DNA from: Gnetum montanum
Taxonomy: Eukaryota; Streptophyta; Gnetopsida; Gnetales; Gnetaceae
Assembly (NCBI GenBank): GCA_015680685.1
Contig: MNCI01033476.1
Span: 341,566 to 405,565 of the forward strand
Direction: 5' to 3'
DNA length: 64,000 bases
Shown here in pieces: positions 22,921 through 36,246 of this stretch; the first letter of the stretch is position 1, and each line of letters starts with the position of its first letter. The translations under genes and the position numbers were made by a program. The notes under the pieces were generated by a model, which did no database searches, was not told the origin of the DNA, and saw only the letters and a program-made list of their open reading frames with translations.

Positions 22921-25860
22921 ATGGCACCAAAATAGAAGCATCCATAGGAAGGAGAAACCGTGCAACCATGGAAGAAACAACCTAGAGCTGGAAGGGGCCA
23001 ACAAGAACGAGGCCAAGAACTACCTAAGGCAACCGATGCAATAGGACCTCTTCGAGAGAAGCCTGAAGTGGAATCTATCTAATAGATTCCAAAGAAAGAA
23101 GTGCTAACCAAACAATCACAAAGAGGAGAAGTGCCTAGTCCCATGCCTAGGCTTGAGGTCACTTTGACTCAAGCCAGCCTTGATATCATCAAGTCCTAAG
23201 AAATTCAATGATTTGTTCTTTAGGAGATCAAATTTGGGCCATTTCAGAGAAGACTCCAAAGGATGTCAAGACTTAACTATGAACTTTGCCCATGTGGCCA
23301 ATCATCACATCCAGTGGGAAGTGGTACATGGGAGAAACATAACTCTTCTAGAATAGTCGAAGGTTGGGATCCATAGTCAAGATCAAGGACATTTAGGTGT
23401 CCAACTCGATAGAAGCTATTACATAGGCACTTGGGTTGCTTGACACTAGAACACAATTGGAAGAATTATCCACACAAAGTGGCCCTAAGGCCAAGAAGGA
23501 GTGGACCCAACATTGCTATGGGGTGGACCATTAGGAGTTTGGTGCACTCACACTAATGGAGCATATTTATTTCAATATTGCAACCTATCACCTTAATTCA
23601 ACGATGAGGCCAAGTAAGGTGACTGCTTTCTTTGGCTGAGCATGCACCGCTCTAAGCAAAAAGTTACTTGTTAACCTTTCATAACTACTATATTTGAAGA
23701 TTGAGAAGCATTTCAAAGAAAATGTACATGGAAGGAAGACCTTGTCCTTTCCATGCCTCATCAGAAAACTTTGCAAAAGGGTAGGCATCATTCACTACTA
23801 TAATGATACACTCAGGCATAGTCCTTTGGCTTTATGATCTAAGATCATGAAAGAGAAGATGCCACCAATGAGTTAATTAGAGGAGCTACCACCACCACCA
23901 CCCACTCAAAAAACAACACCAAAGGCCCATGCAACCATTGAACAGCTATGGAAAATCTAAAAATGGCTCTTGAGTGAATAATAGCAACAAGTAGGAATCA
24001 GTGGGATAGGTCCATCTGTATACCGACCAACAATGAGTCACCTTAATGAGCTGGCTCAAATAGTTAGCCAAATGGAGAGGGGTGGTCCTATTTTCTCTGC
24101 CCAAAGAATGTCGCTACCTTTGAGGTTGGATGCCAATGCTCAAGAAGTGATGCTATCACTAGTAACACATCATCTATTCCCAGAAATCTCTGGGAATACT
24201 ACCACTTTCTTAGTGAGGTTGGAGGAAGGCAAAGAGGCAACTATCTTGGTGATGTAACACCAAGGGTAGAAGACAATGGCAAAAGTCATAGCTAACCATG
24301 TAGTGGAAGCATTGAACACACCTACAATGTCTGTACTAGATATATCTATACTTCAAGATGTGTAGATGTCTGTAGGCATGGTCAACAAAAAATTGAACAC
24401 AACCTAGCATGAAACGTTGCTAGAATAACAGGTAGGAACTGAGCAATTGACTCCAAACATTTTTGCTCTTCCAAAGAACATCACTGCAATCCAATAAAAG
24501 CTACTAAATGCAAGGGGTAGATGCATTATTTTGGAGGGACAACTAGAAATGGCCCAAGAGTAAATCAACTCTTGGTCGTAGAGGTTGCCAAACTTTGTGC
24601 CTAACTTGTAGATCAAGAAATCCTTAGCCCATTAGTGACAAGGAATGAAGCTATCAAATAGCTTCAATAACAATTTCTAGAGGCTGAGGAGGAGGTTGTG
24701 ATGGTCATCTTTAAAGAGTCTGTAGCAAAAGCTGAAATGCACTCAATCAAAAAGAACTTAAATTAGATGTGCAAGGAAAATGAAGCATTAATCAAACAAG
24801 ATCATCACCTATGAAATGTTGATACTTAGAAAGATCAAATGCAAGAATTTATTCATCAATAATAGGAGTAACTTGTGAGAGTAAACATTGAACTGAGGAA
24901 ATTGTCCATGGAAAACTGCAATTTATCAATGTGAAGGTATGCACCTTGCACCAAAAATCAATCATTGAGATCACCGCCTAGAAGAACAAAGCCCTAAAAT
25001 TTGAGAAAGTGAAGAATCACTATTGGGACTAGGTTGGCCTACAAAAGGAAGTGAATGATAAATAAATTTAAATGGTGAAGGTGAAACTAAATGAAGCCCT
25101 CTAGCAACTCTAATAAGGAAGAGAGATGTGGCAATCCATCGTTCATGGGATTGACACCTACAACAAAGCAAAGATTTTCTTAAAGGAGTTGTAGATTGAG
25201 GAAATGACAGAGTACATGGAGTTGGCCAATCTATATTATGCAAACTTGGTAATGCTGACTACTAGACGATCATGGTTAGAATTGGAGAAACAAGTGGCTA
25301 GCTCATATTTTCTATACGAGGCTAAGTTCAAGTACCACAAAGACACCAAGTAGAGACTTGAGACTGCTAACACTGAACTCGAAGTTCTCAAAGGGCAATT
25401 CAAAGATCAATGATCTATCACTGAGAACCTAGCTGAACAAATGAATGACTACCAAGAGCTAAAATACATAGTCAAGGCATTCGACATTGAATACAAATAG
25501 TTCACTACCTAATTAGTAAATGTAAAGGAGTTGTTTCCAGCAATCCCATCTCCTTGGGATGTGCCCATTCCAACCCACATTAGGGAAGCTACATGGATGG
25601 TGCATGATCCCAAGAGTAAGGAGGAGAAAATGAAAGAATAGTTGAATGCTTTCCACCTCCCACCTGAAGTTGCAGTAGTAGCAGGACAGCCACACCCACC
25701 TCAACTACCCATGCGTGAAGCCAGTGAAGGTTCCTCGGAGCCTCAAGAACCACCACCACCTGGGACCATTTCATCTTCTCTAACAAGCTTCACATCATCA
25801 AGGAACATGCTATCAAATTTTGAAGATTTGAGTCATGGTGTTCAATTTTGTGTCCTGAAC
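22921..25860 (+). pseudogene. extra 3' ORF (ORF3) of element B
   Basis: ATG 22921 starts MAPK, then a basic region (EGETVQPWKKQPRAGRGQ), a block with EIKFGPF near 23220, and a long Lys/Glu/Gln-rich coiled-coil part (about 24650-25500, e.g. RVNIELRKLSMENCN). It ends in a Pro-rich tail (PPPPGTISSS, 25750-25790). Dozens of in-frame TAG/TAA/TGA codons replace mostly Gln. The protein would be about 950 residues, longer than a usual env-like ORF. The homologous region in A is at 2880-5435; C lacks it. The function is unknown. I see no convincing signal peptide or membrane anchor in the coding part. Confidence 0.5.
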
Positions 25861-26013
25861 ACCTTCATTTTTTGTAATGTGTTGATTTGTACACTCCATT
25901 TTTTGTCAATTCAATTAGTTGTTTTATTTGAAGAAAAGTTATTCAATAATCCCATACCTTCCCAATTTTGTAAAAATAACTCAAGGATGAGTTTTCATTT
26001 AGTTATGAGGGTA

Positions 26014-26922
26014 TGATGAGTAGTGTTCTATCGATTGCGTCAATAAACCTCATCAACGAGGCCTAGTTGATGCATCACATCATGTGTTGATGTGGCCTCA
26101 TCAATGTGGTGTCTATAGTTGGCTATAAATACGCATTTGCAATTGCATTTATGGCATAAGTAGATTGTAGTTGTAGTAGAGCTTTTGCATTTTCTTCATT
26201 TGAAAGTTAGAATTTTTCCTCCAAGTGCCTGCAATAGGAGTCATTGAGTGTATGGATCTTTATTTGAGCATTATTGTACCTAAGCACGATAGTGTGCAAT
26301 AATAAAGACAAGCTTTCTAATAAACCTTGTAGCACTTTGGATAGATTAGCTATTTTATTTATGCATTTAATGTTTTCAATTATTTCTTAAATGCTTTTAA
26401 TTAGTTATTAAATATTTTCCAATTATTACATTAATGAAGCAATTAAGCCAAATAGACTATGCACATAAGTAGGACCACTTCAAGCATAACATGTATTCAC
26501 TTGGTAATCCCAACAGTGTTATTGCTTGGTACACCCAATAGTGTAGCACTTGGTCACTTAGCAAAGAATACGTGGGTTCAAGAAGTGTATAGAAAGTGGG
26601 TTCAGATGCTTATGTTAGGATTAGTTAAATGCTAGTTAATTAGTTAATTTAGATTAGTTAATCAAATTCTTTTTATCTACAATTCAAGCACCCAACTATA
26701 AAACATAAAAATGATAAAAATCGAGTGCCTCAATTACGCTTAACCATGCCAATGAACATCACAAATGTAATTGGGAAGAAAATGATTAACCTTAAGGCTA
26801 AATTCACTTCCTAAAGGGCTAGTGCACTAGAAATGATATAAAGTCCATAGAATTCGACCAAGTCATGCATGAATGCTTCGTGATTCTTATGGTTGGGCAT
26901 AGGGGTACCTCGGTACTCATCA
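26014..26922 (+). repeat. 3' LTR of element B
   Basis: Starts TGATGAGTAG after the purine tract TTATGAGGGTA and ends ACTCATCA, followed by tactt. TATAAATA at 26124-26131. Colinear with 14449-15395, with scattered substitutions and small indels. Confidence 0.85.
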
Positions 26923-26927
26923 TACTT

Positions 26928-27909
26928 TAACTTTGACTCTTCTCTTATTTCATTTAGCGAGGCTAGAGTAGAGATCATAAGTGCAATTAAGTTACCTTTT
27001 TTGGTACAAGGTTGTGTTACATTTGAGATTTTTTTTTGTGGTAATTAGAAATTTTTTGGTATTAATGTTATTCTATAAAAGCCTTAGTTAACTTATCATC
27101 ACATAGTTTTCTCATCATAGCAGCATTTGATGAGAATCTCTACCTCAAATGACACTAGTAAATGGGCATATCAAACATTTATGATCATGTTCAACATGCC
27201 AAAAATCTTAGGAATAATGAATTGGATTCATTAAATGTGATTTGTGGTAGAGGAAAATGATACAAGAATGGCTAGTCAAATAATGAGCTAGTATTGTGAA
27301 GGGTAAAATGTGGTACCTTATCCACATCTCTATTGATTTTCATGTAGTCTATATCAAACTTGATTTTATGGTGGTGGTTAAGAGCTAGGATCTAGGAAAA
27401 CTACAAGGTTGACATTAGTCATAATGCAACCCAATAGTTGATCTGAATATGCATGAGGATTTTTAATCCAATAGTTTTTCTAGTCTTGCATGAAAATTAG
27501 CCTAAATAGGTGAGATATTATACCAAAAAGTCCTTAATAATTAGTTAAGTTAGTATCTTCTTTAAAGTTCTTCCAAATGTCATCAGGTATGCAAATCATG
27601 GTTGATGATAGATTCACACATTAATAGTAATGTTAATAGTTTAGTGGATGGTTATGTTAATGGTTATGCTTTGATTAGCAATTTTGATTAATTGATAATT
27701 GTTATTGATTTTAATAGTTTGTTTTGTAGTCTTGGCCTCATCTTTCATATTGTTCCAAGTGGCACCCAGGTAATTTCTTCTATTGTGAAGGTGTACTAAT
27801 CATTGCTACATGTGTCTCATATAGATCTTAGTTGGGAGGCTCATATGGATGTTCTTGGCAACGTTGTTGATGTTTTATCATAGTACACCTAGGAGCATTA
27901 ATGATTAAG
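26928..27909. other. unassigned DNA between elements B and C
   Basis: AT-rich, no convincing ORF and no terminal repeats. It is flanking DNA shared by the insertion sites of B (left) and C (right). Confidence 0.5.
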
Positions 27910-27914
27910 GATGC

Positions 27915-28798
27915 TAATGAGTGATGGGTACCCCCTACGCCCAACCATATGAATCACAAGTGTTCATGCACAATCCTATTGAATTCCATGGATGAAACTA
28001 GTTGTACCATCTAAATTGTTAAGCATTGATCATAGTACACTATCTTCCCACTTGAATTAGTGGTAGCTTTGTCATGTATGGTTTAGTCTAGGGTGAGGCA
28101 TATGATGGTTGATGTTGTTGTGCCTTTATGCTACTCATAATGATAATAGATAAATTAATTATTTAATCTAATTAACAATAGAAATATAAATGCTAAACTA
28201 GCCTACAAGTAATGAGTGTTCATTCCTAGCTTGCTATACACATCCTAAACCCATGTAGTCACTACTGGGATTACCAAGCACTATGATATTGGGCGAACCA
28301 AGCAATAACACTATAGGGATTACCAAGTGAATACGTGTTTACACTCAAAACTGGTTGAGTTCATTCTACCAATTGATTAACTTGCATGAAATATAGATAT
28401 TACCTAAGTACATGAAAAGTAAATTTCATGGAAAGTAAATTTAATCTAAGTCAAAGTGTTGCAATGAATAAGAATCAATCTCAATCTTGTTGCCATTCAT
28501 GGAATGTATCCAAGCACATTGCCACTCAAATAAGACACCATACAACTGACTCAGATCCACACTGTGGGTACTCATTGACTATTTTTTAAGACTACAGAAT
28601 AAAATTGCAAAGGTTTGACTAATCTATTGACAAAAGAATAAGATGAATCATGTGCCCAGTGTTGTATTTATAGGTAGGCATGCATCCTGCGATATCAGAT
28701 ATCCAATGTTGTAGCATGTGCTCTGATATTAGGGCTAAGACATCAAATCATCAATATTGGATACTTGATATCTTAGCCTACAAAAAAATGATTTATCA
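27915..28798 (-). repeat. 3' LTR of element C
   Basis: Left end TAATGAGTG (mutated TGATGAGTG), right end TTTATCA. On the minus strand the U3 carries GATATTGATG/CAATATTGG/CTAATATCAG motifs and TATAAATA at 28665-28672. R/U5 contains the TTACCAAG repeats shared with A and B. Confidence 0.85.
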
Positions 28799-30940
28799 TA
28801 CCCCCACAACTAAATGAAAACTCATCCTCAAGTGAACAAAAGAAGGAACAAGTTCTTTACAAAATATTGGGAAGGTATGGGATTATTAATTGACTCTAAC
28901 TACTAACTGACTTTGAGTGCTGCATTACAAAATTTTATTCGAGTGGATGCATACAAAATGATAAAGTGACAAAAAGACTAGACAAACATTGAAGATTATA
29001 AAATTTATAGAGGTCTTCAAAAAGCCACTAAAGATGATTCTTCTTGTTTCCGCTAGCGGAGGCAAACTTCCAATCTTGATTGTTATGTTGATGCTTCTTT
29101 GATTATGCAGAACGTTCTTGAAGGATGGACTAAAATTTCTTCTCACCATCCCATGGATCAAGCAATTAGGTGATGTTTGAGTCATTATCTTGTATGTGCT
29201 ACTATTTGTCCATGGGCATATCTTTTGTTGTCCCTCTCTTGGCTTCATGTTCGTCCTTGGAAAAAGACTTTCTTTCTTAGCCATTCCTTTTAGCATCATG
29301 TGCAATCACCAAAGGATTAGTATTAGTTTTGGTAAATTTTCTTTAATAATTAACCCTTTTCAGATCCCTTAGTTTACATTTAAGCACAAGGTGATGACAA
29401 CATACTATGCCCAAGGCTATGACGTAATTAAAATCATCAAGTTGTTTACCATATTTTGGTCAGTTACTATTAGTTACTGTTCAAAAACAGGATGTTGGAC
29501 AAATTTCAAAATTTTCATAGTGGGCATCCTTAGCCCCAATAACTAATAAGTGTAACTCTGGAAGCACAAAAGTTTTTGAACAATTAAAACCAAAGATCTA
29601 ATGCAGAAGATGATCAATAAATTTTTTGGAAGTTGAAGGATATTGAGATAGAAAAGTAGGAAAAATTAATTAAAACTAATGAGAAGTAGTCCCAAAAGCA
29701 TGCATAAATTTAGAGAAACTGTCACTAATGTTCTGAAAGATGTGAAAGTTAGTTCAAAGCCATGATCAACAAAAGTTATGCAAGTGGATCCTTAGGCTCC
29801 TATCAAAATTCCCTTGCATAACCACTTCTAGAGATGTCTGTGGGCACCTTAGAAGTTAAATGTAGATATCATCTTTATTTCAAACAACACACAATTGCCT
29901 TGGTTGGAATGTTGCATTATAATACACAAAACCAAAAGGCTCATAATTGTATGCAATAGTGAGGTGAATAATGGAATGAGAAAGGATTGTAGAGATAGGG
30001 ATGTAAGGTACTTAACCATGTCCACAATAGGCTCTTGTGTCAAGTGTGATTAAAATTACCAACATACCTATCTTTCCAAGTTTCAAACCAAGTCCATATC
30101 ATTAACAGTGACCTCACATTGATGTGTTCCTTCTTGTTGACCATCATGAGTCCACAACCACCATAAAGAACAATCATCACTCCAAAAAGAAAAGAAAATG
30201 GAAGAAGGAAGGAAGGGCCTTAGTTAGAGGGGAGCCTTCAGGCATGGGTAACATGTCTTTCCAGCCCCATAACCAATGCTTGTAACCTATTATTGTGTCT
30301 AAGGGGTGTGCTTTGAATTTTTTGTATTTTTTTATTTTATTTTTTTGGATTTTATATTTTTATGATTTTGGATGGGAACCACACCATGCAAAGACTTTTA
30401 GCTTCCTATTATTGATCGATAGTGGAGTGATGATACGTTCCATGAGGAGCCATAAATCACATGAAGGAAGTTAAGAAGAGAATCCAACAAATCCCCTTGA
30501 GGTCGTACCCTTGCCATTCCCACTTGATTGTTTCCTCTTTCTTCAAGTTATAATGATCATTGATGAATTTTAGTTTCATGAAAGAAGAACCAAATTTCTT
30601 TCATGACAAAAGACCCTTTTATTTAGAGAACTAGAGGAATGGATGAGGTGGTCTTACTACTTCACATAATTACTTATCCAATAATCTTGATAGCATAGCA
30701 CAAAAATCCAATACATAACATTGACTTTTGCATCGTGACTTGGAAAGATTATTAACAAAAACATAAAAGAAATTCATACAACATAAAGAAAATGACTCAA
30801 GAAAAGAGAAAATTATAAAGAAAAAATAAAAATAACAAAAAATGGAAAACATATTTAGAATTAGAAAATATGGAAAGAAATAAGTAAATGATAAAAAATT
30901 ATAAAACAAAAAAGATGAAAAAAATTTATTAGTTCTTGAT
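28799..30940 (-). other. 3' noncoding block of element C
   Basis: Begins at the polypurine tract (GTGGGGGTA, minus strand, 28799-28807). The next 120 bp match the pre-LTR region of A (2630-2750) and B (25930-26013). Further in, 29770-30160 matches A 6480-6950 and 30240-30400 matches B 21420-21640. One minus-strand frame (29305-28925) is open for 126 codons but shows no family motif. Confidence 0.5.
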
Positions 30941-33449
30941 TTAGGATGGGGCATCACCCCATGACTAAGCGTAAAGGTAGGACAAGAGCTAATAAGTGGA
31001 TTGGTTGGTTCCATGCATCTTTTAAATAGTTTTGTACTCTTATTTTTGAGCCATTAGGTGTCTTTTGGTTTAGTGACTACTGAGTAGATTTGTTTTTGCT
31101 CACACACATGTTCCTTAACTTTGTTGTGGATTGGTATAGGGGTTGTATTAGTATTTTGAACTTCAACCCCACAACTACATCCTTTATTATTAGTACTAAT
31201 GCATGGAGATTTCTATCTTTTTACAGTGATAAGTTTATCTTTTATGTCTTGTGTTAAAGTGGTGATGGTTGTTGGCTTTTGCATATGATTAGGAGACATT
31301 ATTCCAAAGAGGAAGGATGTTGCACCAGATTGGCCTTATGTGGGTTTCAATGTACCAGTAGGTCTACAAGTTTTACACTCATGCATGGAAACCATCCTAT
31401 ATAAAGGATGTTTTCAAGGTTGTGGTGGACATCTACTAACCTTATCATTTTCATGTATGTTCATAACACAAGCAGCATTTTTCCATTGATGTTGTGGTAC
31501 CAAACCTTCTTGTGTTGTTGGTGGTGACATGAGAGAAAGGAAAGTATGAGAATATTGAGGATATGATGGAGGGTGAGAGGTGTGAGGTGGTGATCCCATA
31601 GAAGATGTTTCAACTTGATGATATTTAGGAGAGTGGTAGTAGTGATTTGAGGTAGAGGAAGTAGAACCAGTTGCGGAAACAGGTTGTTGAACTTAATATC
31701 CGTACAAGTCCATCTGGTAGTAAGGGTAGTGCTAGTTTGATCATGACTCTCCCATGACTATGAGTTTTGCCACTACAGCTGATAGTAGTTTTGAGGCTGA
31801 TAAGAAGTTCCACTAGGATAGTATGGTTAGTTGTAGAATTGTCAATAATTACCTTGTGAGAAAGGTAATTTCCTAGGCATTTTCTTTTGTAATAACTTGC
31901 TATTCAAAGAAAAATCCCAATACTCATGTAGATGTAACATGACTGGGCAATAGCCCTTTGGATGGTCATATAGGCAAATGTCACATATATCATCATCTTC
32001 TATGGTTGAGTCTATAGCATTTTCTTCTACAGCCATTTTTCCTTTTTGCCAATAAGTCTTCCTAGATGTTTCTTGGTTCTTTTTCCTCTTCTTGTTTTAA
32101 TCACTTGATTCTTGTTGTGTTATACTCTCCTTTATGATTTTCATGTAAGTTGTAACTTTTTCATTCATCAACTCCCACATCTTATCTATCCTTGCTTCAA
32201 GCTCATCAATATACTTTTGTATTGACAAGGTTTATTGTGAAATCACCTCATCGAGAGCTACCTCCTTTTCCATATTAGAGATATGGACCCTCTTCTTTTG
32301 AAGAGTTTGCTCCTAGTTATATTCATCTACATTCTCTCATTTACATAGCTCTCCTTCTTTTGCCACCTACTCGATTAGCCTTTGTATTTCATGGGCTTTT
32401 AGTTTGGATAATCGACCTTGAGCATAAATCCCAAAGGTCTCTCTTATTTCATTACAGAGCCCATATATGATGTAGAAAAGTTGCTCTTTTTGAGAGAAAT
32501 CATGGCCTGGACATCTATGTAATAGCAAATAGTATCTATCCAAGGCCACATCCAAGGGTTCATGATTTTCTTGCTTCCATACTTGGATTTGTTTTCTCAA
32601 GTTGGACACTCTCACATAGGTTTGGTATTTTTCATTCAAAATTTCCAGCATTGTCAACCATTGATGGATTGAATCTAAAGCCAAAAACAATCTATAGTAA
32701 TTTTCAGCTTCGTCAACTAGTGTCCTAGGAAAGAACTTAAGCTTTTATCACTTACGTTCTACATTTTGCAAGGCACAATCATCATGGAAGGCTTGTAAAT
32801 GATGTTGTGGATCAGAATTATAGCCTTCCCTAAATTTAGGAATGTTGTCCATATCAAGGCATTTGATGCAATTGTCCCTTTGATGCTTTTGGGGTATTTG
32901 AATTACCACCCAAATTTGTGTTAGGCTCCTAGTAGCCAACAAGGGTTCATTTGTACTAGACACATCATGGTGATAATCTATATTTCTATTCAAATAATTG
33001 TGTTGATCTTGTCTATGCTCATTTTGATGTCTTTGATTTTGCCCTTTGGTTTAATTTCTATCTTTATCTTAACCCCATAGTGAAGCTCTATCTCTATACC
33101 TACATTCATCTTCATTAGAACTAGGGGTTGAAGAGGAAGAGGAAGATGAGGAACTAGAAGAATTTCCATGGCTCCTATATCATCCCCCATGGTCCCTTGA
33201 TCTAACTTTTCTAGGTTTAGAGGAGGTCCTAGGCCTTTAGGCCTTCCTTGTTCTAGGACTTACTCTATCTCTTCTAGGATTATCTACATTAGTTGAATGC
33301 AATCTTTGAGTATAGTAAAGGTCTAAATAAGCATAGGAAACCCTTGCTTGTGATTATTTACTCTAGTTTTCCTCAATGTAGATCCTATCATTTTTCCTAC
33401 AAGTGTTCTCATCATACAATGCATTATTGATCCTAGGTGAAGAAGACAT
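30940..33449 (-). pseudogene. gag relic of element C
   Basis: ATG at 33449 starts MSSSPRINN. The capsid part is open at 32993-32748 and 32690-32367, with MDNIPKFREGYNSDPQHH, EILNEKYQTYVRVSNLRK, SQKEQLFYIIYGL and YAQGRLSKLKAHEIQRL. The zinc knuckle CDICLYDHPKGYC (31985-31947) has C-X2-C-X3-H-X4-C spacing. It is the best preserved gag of the three and the best reference for spotting changed codons in B. Stops and shifts still disable it. Confidence 0.8.
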
Positions 33450-33559
33450 GGTTTTACTTAATAATGTGTGTGACTTAAAATATTAATATTTTCAAAAAGA
33501 TAGATCATTAATATGTTTACAATGATCATGTATTATATAACTAATCTAAATAACTAGCA

Positions 33560-33580
33560 CCATCCCCAGCGACGGCACCA
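33560..33580 (-). other. primer-binding site of element C (tRNA-Asp type)
   Basis: On the minus strand, TGGTGCCGTCGCTGGGGA follows the LTR end ACTCATCA after one spacer base. It is the closest of the three to the tRNA-Asp signature. Confidence 0.75.
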
Positions 33581-33581
33581 A

Positions 33582-34459
33582 TGATGAGTGGAGAGTACCC
33601 CCTATGCCTAACCATATGAATCACAAGCATTCACGTGCAATTCGGTCAAATTCTGCTGATGGAACTAGTTGTAGCATCTAGATCATTAAGCATTCATTAC
33701 AGGACCTTGTCTTCGCACTTGGACTAGTGGTAGCTTTATCACATATGATTTAGTCCAAGGTGAGGCATATGATGGTTGATGTTATTGTGGCTTTATACTA
33801 CTCCTAACAATAAAAGAGAAATTATTTATTTAATATAATTAACAACAGGAAGATAAATGGTAAACTAGCCTACAGGCGATGAGTGCCTATTCCTAGCTTG
33901 TCGTACATGTCCTGAACCCATGTATCCACTATTGAGATTACCAAGCACTACGCTATTAGGCGAACCAAGCAATAACACTACAGGGATTACTAAGTGAATA
34001 CATGTTTATGTTCAAAGTTGGTCACAGTCATTCTGCCAATTGATTAACTTGCATGAAATATAGATTTAACTAAGTACATGAAAAGTAAATTGCATTGAAA
34101 GTAAATCTAATCTAAGTCAAAGTGCTGCAATGAATAAAAATCAATCTTAATCTTATTACCGTTCATGGAATGTGTCCATGTACATTGCCACTCGAATAAG
34201 ACGTCGTACAACTGACTCAGATCCACACTATAAGCACTCGCTGACTATTCTCTAAGACTCCAGAATAAAACTACAAGGGTTTGGCTACTCTATTGACAAA
34301 AGAATGTAATGAACTTAAGTGTTGTATTTATAGGTAGGCAGGCATCCCATGATATCGGATATCTAATGTTGTAGCATGTGCTCTAATATCGAGGCTTAGA
34401 TATTGGATCCCCAATATCGAATACCCGATATCTTACCCTACGCAAAATACAATTTATCA
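33582..34459 (-). repeat. 5' LTR of element C
   Basis: TGATGAGTGG...AATTTATCA. TATAAATA lies at 34325-34332 (minus strand), preceded by GATATCGGG / CGATATTGGGG / CGATATTAG motifs (34340-34435). Partner of 27915-28798. Confidence 0.85.
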
Positions 34460-34464
34460 AATGC

Positions 34465-34814
34465 TTTACAACAAAGGATTCAAGCATTGTTATATCTTGG
34501 AGCTATATTAAGGATTTGTAAATGTGGCTTATGTGGTTATCTTCTTTTTTCTTATAACTTGTATCGCAAGGAATTGTGATTTATCTTGTTAACATAACTT
34601 TGCATGGAATTTATGAAAAGATGTATTATTTATGGTTTACTTAAGTATGCTAATTGGTTATTAAGGTTTATACTTACTGATTTAAAGTTTTTCAATAATT
34701 TTAATTTTGGATTTTAAGTTTTAAATATAAAATATATAAATTTCTAAGGGATTTAAGCATGCCATTTAAGTAATTTTATAAGTTTATTTATGTTTAATTT
34801 CAGGGGATGATTAT
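34465..34814. other. unassigned AT-rich DNA
   Basis: No ORF or repeat end seen. It lies between element C and the minus-strand RTE copy. Confidence 0.5.
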
Positions 34815-36150
34815 TTAATTTCAATGGCTTTCTTGTAATAGTGATCTAGCAACCTTTCTTTATAGGCTCATCGTCTGATCTTCTTTACACGTGTCCAATT
34901 CGTCTACGCTACTATTCTTGTAGCTTATCTAAAATAGAAGTCATTCCAAGTCTTCCTCTGACATCTATATTATGTAGTCTTCCTCTAACATTTAATATCC
35001 ATCAAAGCATTCGCATTTCTACCATAGTGATTTATTATTCATGTCTCTTTTGTACTACCCAACATTCAACACCATATACAATAGTAGGGCTTATTGTTGT
35101 CTTGTAAAATTTCCCCTTCAATTTTATTGGTATTCTTTTGTCACTTATAACACCACTAGTCTATCTCCATTTTAAGCATTCTACTTTAATTTTATTTCTT
35201 ATATCTTTATCAATTTGACAATTAATTTAGAGGATTGATCCTAAGTAGTAGAACATTTTGTAATGAGGGACCATTTAGCCTTGAATTCTCACTTCTATTT
35301 CATTACTGTTTATAATATTATTAAAATTACATTTCATATATTTTTTCTTACCTCTATTAATTTTTAGGCCTTTTGATTCTAGAGTATGTCTCAACTTCTC
35401 CATTTTAAAAGTAATATATTCTCGAGCTATATCTACCAGCATAATAGCATTTGCAAATTGCTCATTAGCTTAATCCCTCGATAGTTTAGACAATTTTATA
35501 CATCTCCAATTATTGGGTATTTTTCCATCCTTCAAAATTTATTAAATAATTATATCAACCAAAAAACTCATGTATCTCCCAATGCTTTTTAAGCTTCTAT
35601 AAGAATGTTATCCGATCCAACAACTTTTTCATTTTTCATCCTTGATAAAGTTGTCTTTACCTCAAAGAAGGAAAGTTTATTAACCAAACCAAAATTTGGG
35701 TCTTCTTCTTGGATATTTTCTTTTGGGAATTCTTCATTTAATAATTCTTGAGAATAATTTTTCCAACTATCCAAAATATCATTGTCTTTAACCAAAATTC
35801 TTTTATCTTCTTCCTTGATGCATTTGATCAATGTCCTTAAATTTTTTGTTTCTAATTTTTTCTAATTTATAAATAGATTTTTCTCCTTCCTCAATATCTA
35901 GTGTCTTATAAAAGCTATTCAAGGCCTTATGTTTGGCTTTGGCTACTACTATGGTTACCTTTTTCTTTTTCTTTTTGTATATTAGTGTGTTTTCTTGACT
36001 ACCATTTTGTTGCCATTCCTTAAAGTCTTTTTTGTCGGTTTGAATAGCATGTTCTACTTCATCTCCACCACCATGTCTCCTTTGAGATGTATTCTTTGCT
36101 CTTATATCATAGCTACTTATAAATTGCAATAGTGAATCTTCCATATCATT
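34815..36150 (-). mobile_element. RTE-type LINE fragment, minus strand
   Basis: Minus-strand frames 36144-35803 and 35831-35589 read as the linker ahead of RT (VAKAKHKALNSFYKTL, RNKKFKDIDQ, ELLNEEFPKENIQEEDPNF). About 35530-35460 jumps from NWR to QFANAIMLVD, so the RT core is deleted. Below that, 35390-34860 gives the C-terminal motifs (YYLGSIL, YGVECWVVQKRHE, RRSDDEPIKKG). It has no endonuclease domain, so it is 5'-truncated, and the 3' end is cut as well. It forms an inverted repeat with the next feature. Confidence 0.75.
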
Positions 36151-36246
36151 ACACTTTTCAAATTAGTGCCCTCCATGAATCTAGATAAGAGTAAATGAAA
36201 ACTAGAAATAGAAAATTTTCATTACCTCTAAGAAACCATAAAGCAT

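Larger units (their letters stand above)
14449..26922 (+). mobile_element. Ty3/gypsy element B, complete 12.5 kb insertion with extra ORF
   Basis: The LTRs (14449-15395, 26014-26922) are flanked by identical 5-mers tactt (14444-14448 and 26923-26927), a perfect target-site duplication, so both ends are original. Plus-strand order: tRNA-Asp-type primer site, gag, protease, RT remnant, RNaseH, integrase, about 2 kb noncoding DNA, U3-like module, ORF3, polypurine tract. Size, primer type and a long region downstream of integrase fit the Athila/Tat group of plant gypsy elements. All genes carry stops, many of them TAG or TGA where related copies have Gln, Trp or Arg. The central RT with its catalytic aspartates is missing. 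It is the only one of the three relatives with pol. Confidence 0.9.
27915..34459 (-). mobile_element. Ty3/gypsy element C, gag-only non-autonomous copy
   Basis: LTRs (27915-28798 and 33582-34459) enclose only a primer site, gag, a noncoding block and a polypurine tract. Flanking 5-mers are gatgc (27910-27914) and aatgc (34460-34464), four of five identical, so this is an original insertion. Neither pol nor ORF3 is present. The junction of gag with the 3' noncoding block matches element A (the aggatggggcat block near 30940 and 7655), so loss of pol came before both insertions. Movement would have needed proteins from a relative such as B. Confidence 0.85.

Noticed and set aside
22915-22930. 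TGGCACCA at the ORF3 start, identical to the first bases of B's primer site
   Set aside because: Only eight bases match and no LTR end precedes it, so chance is likely.
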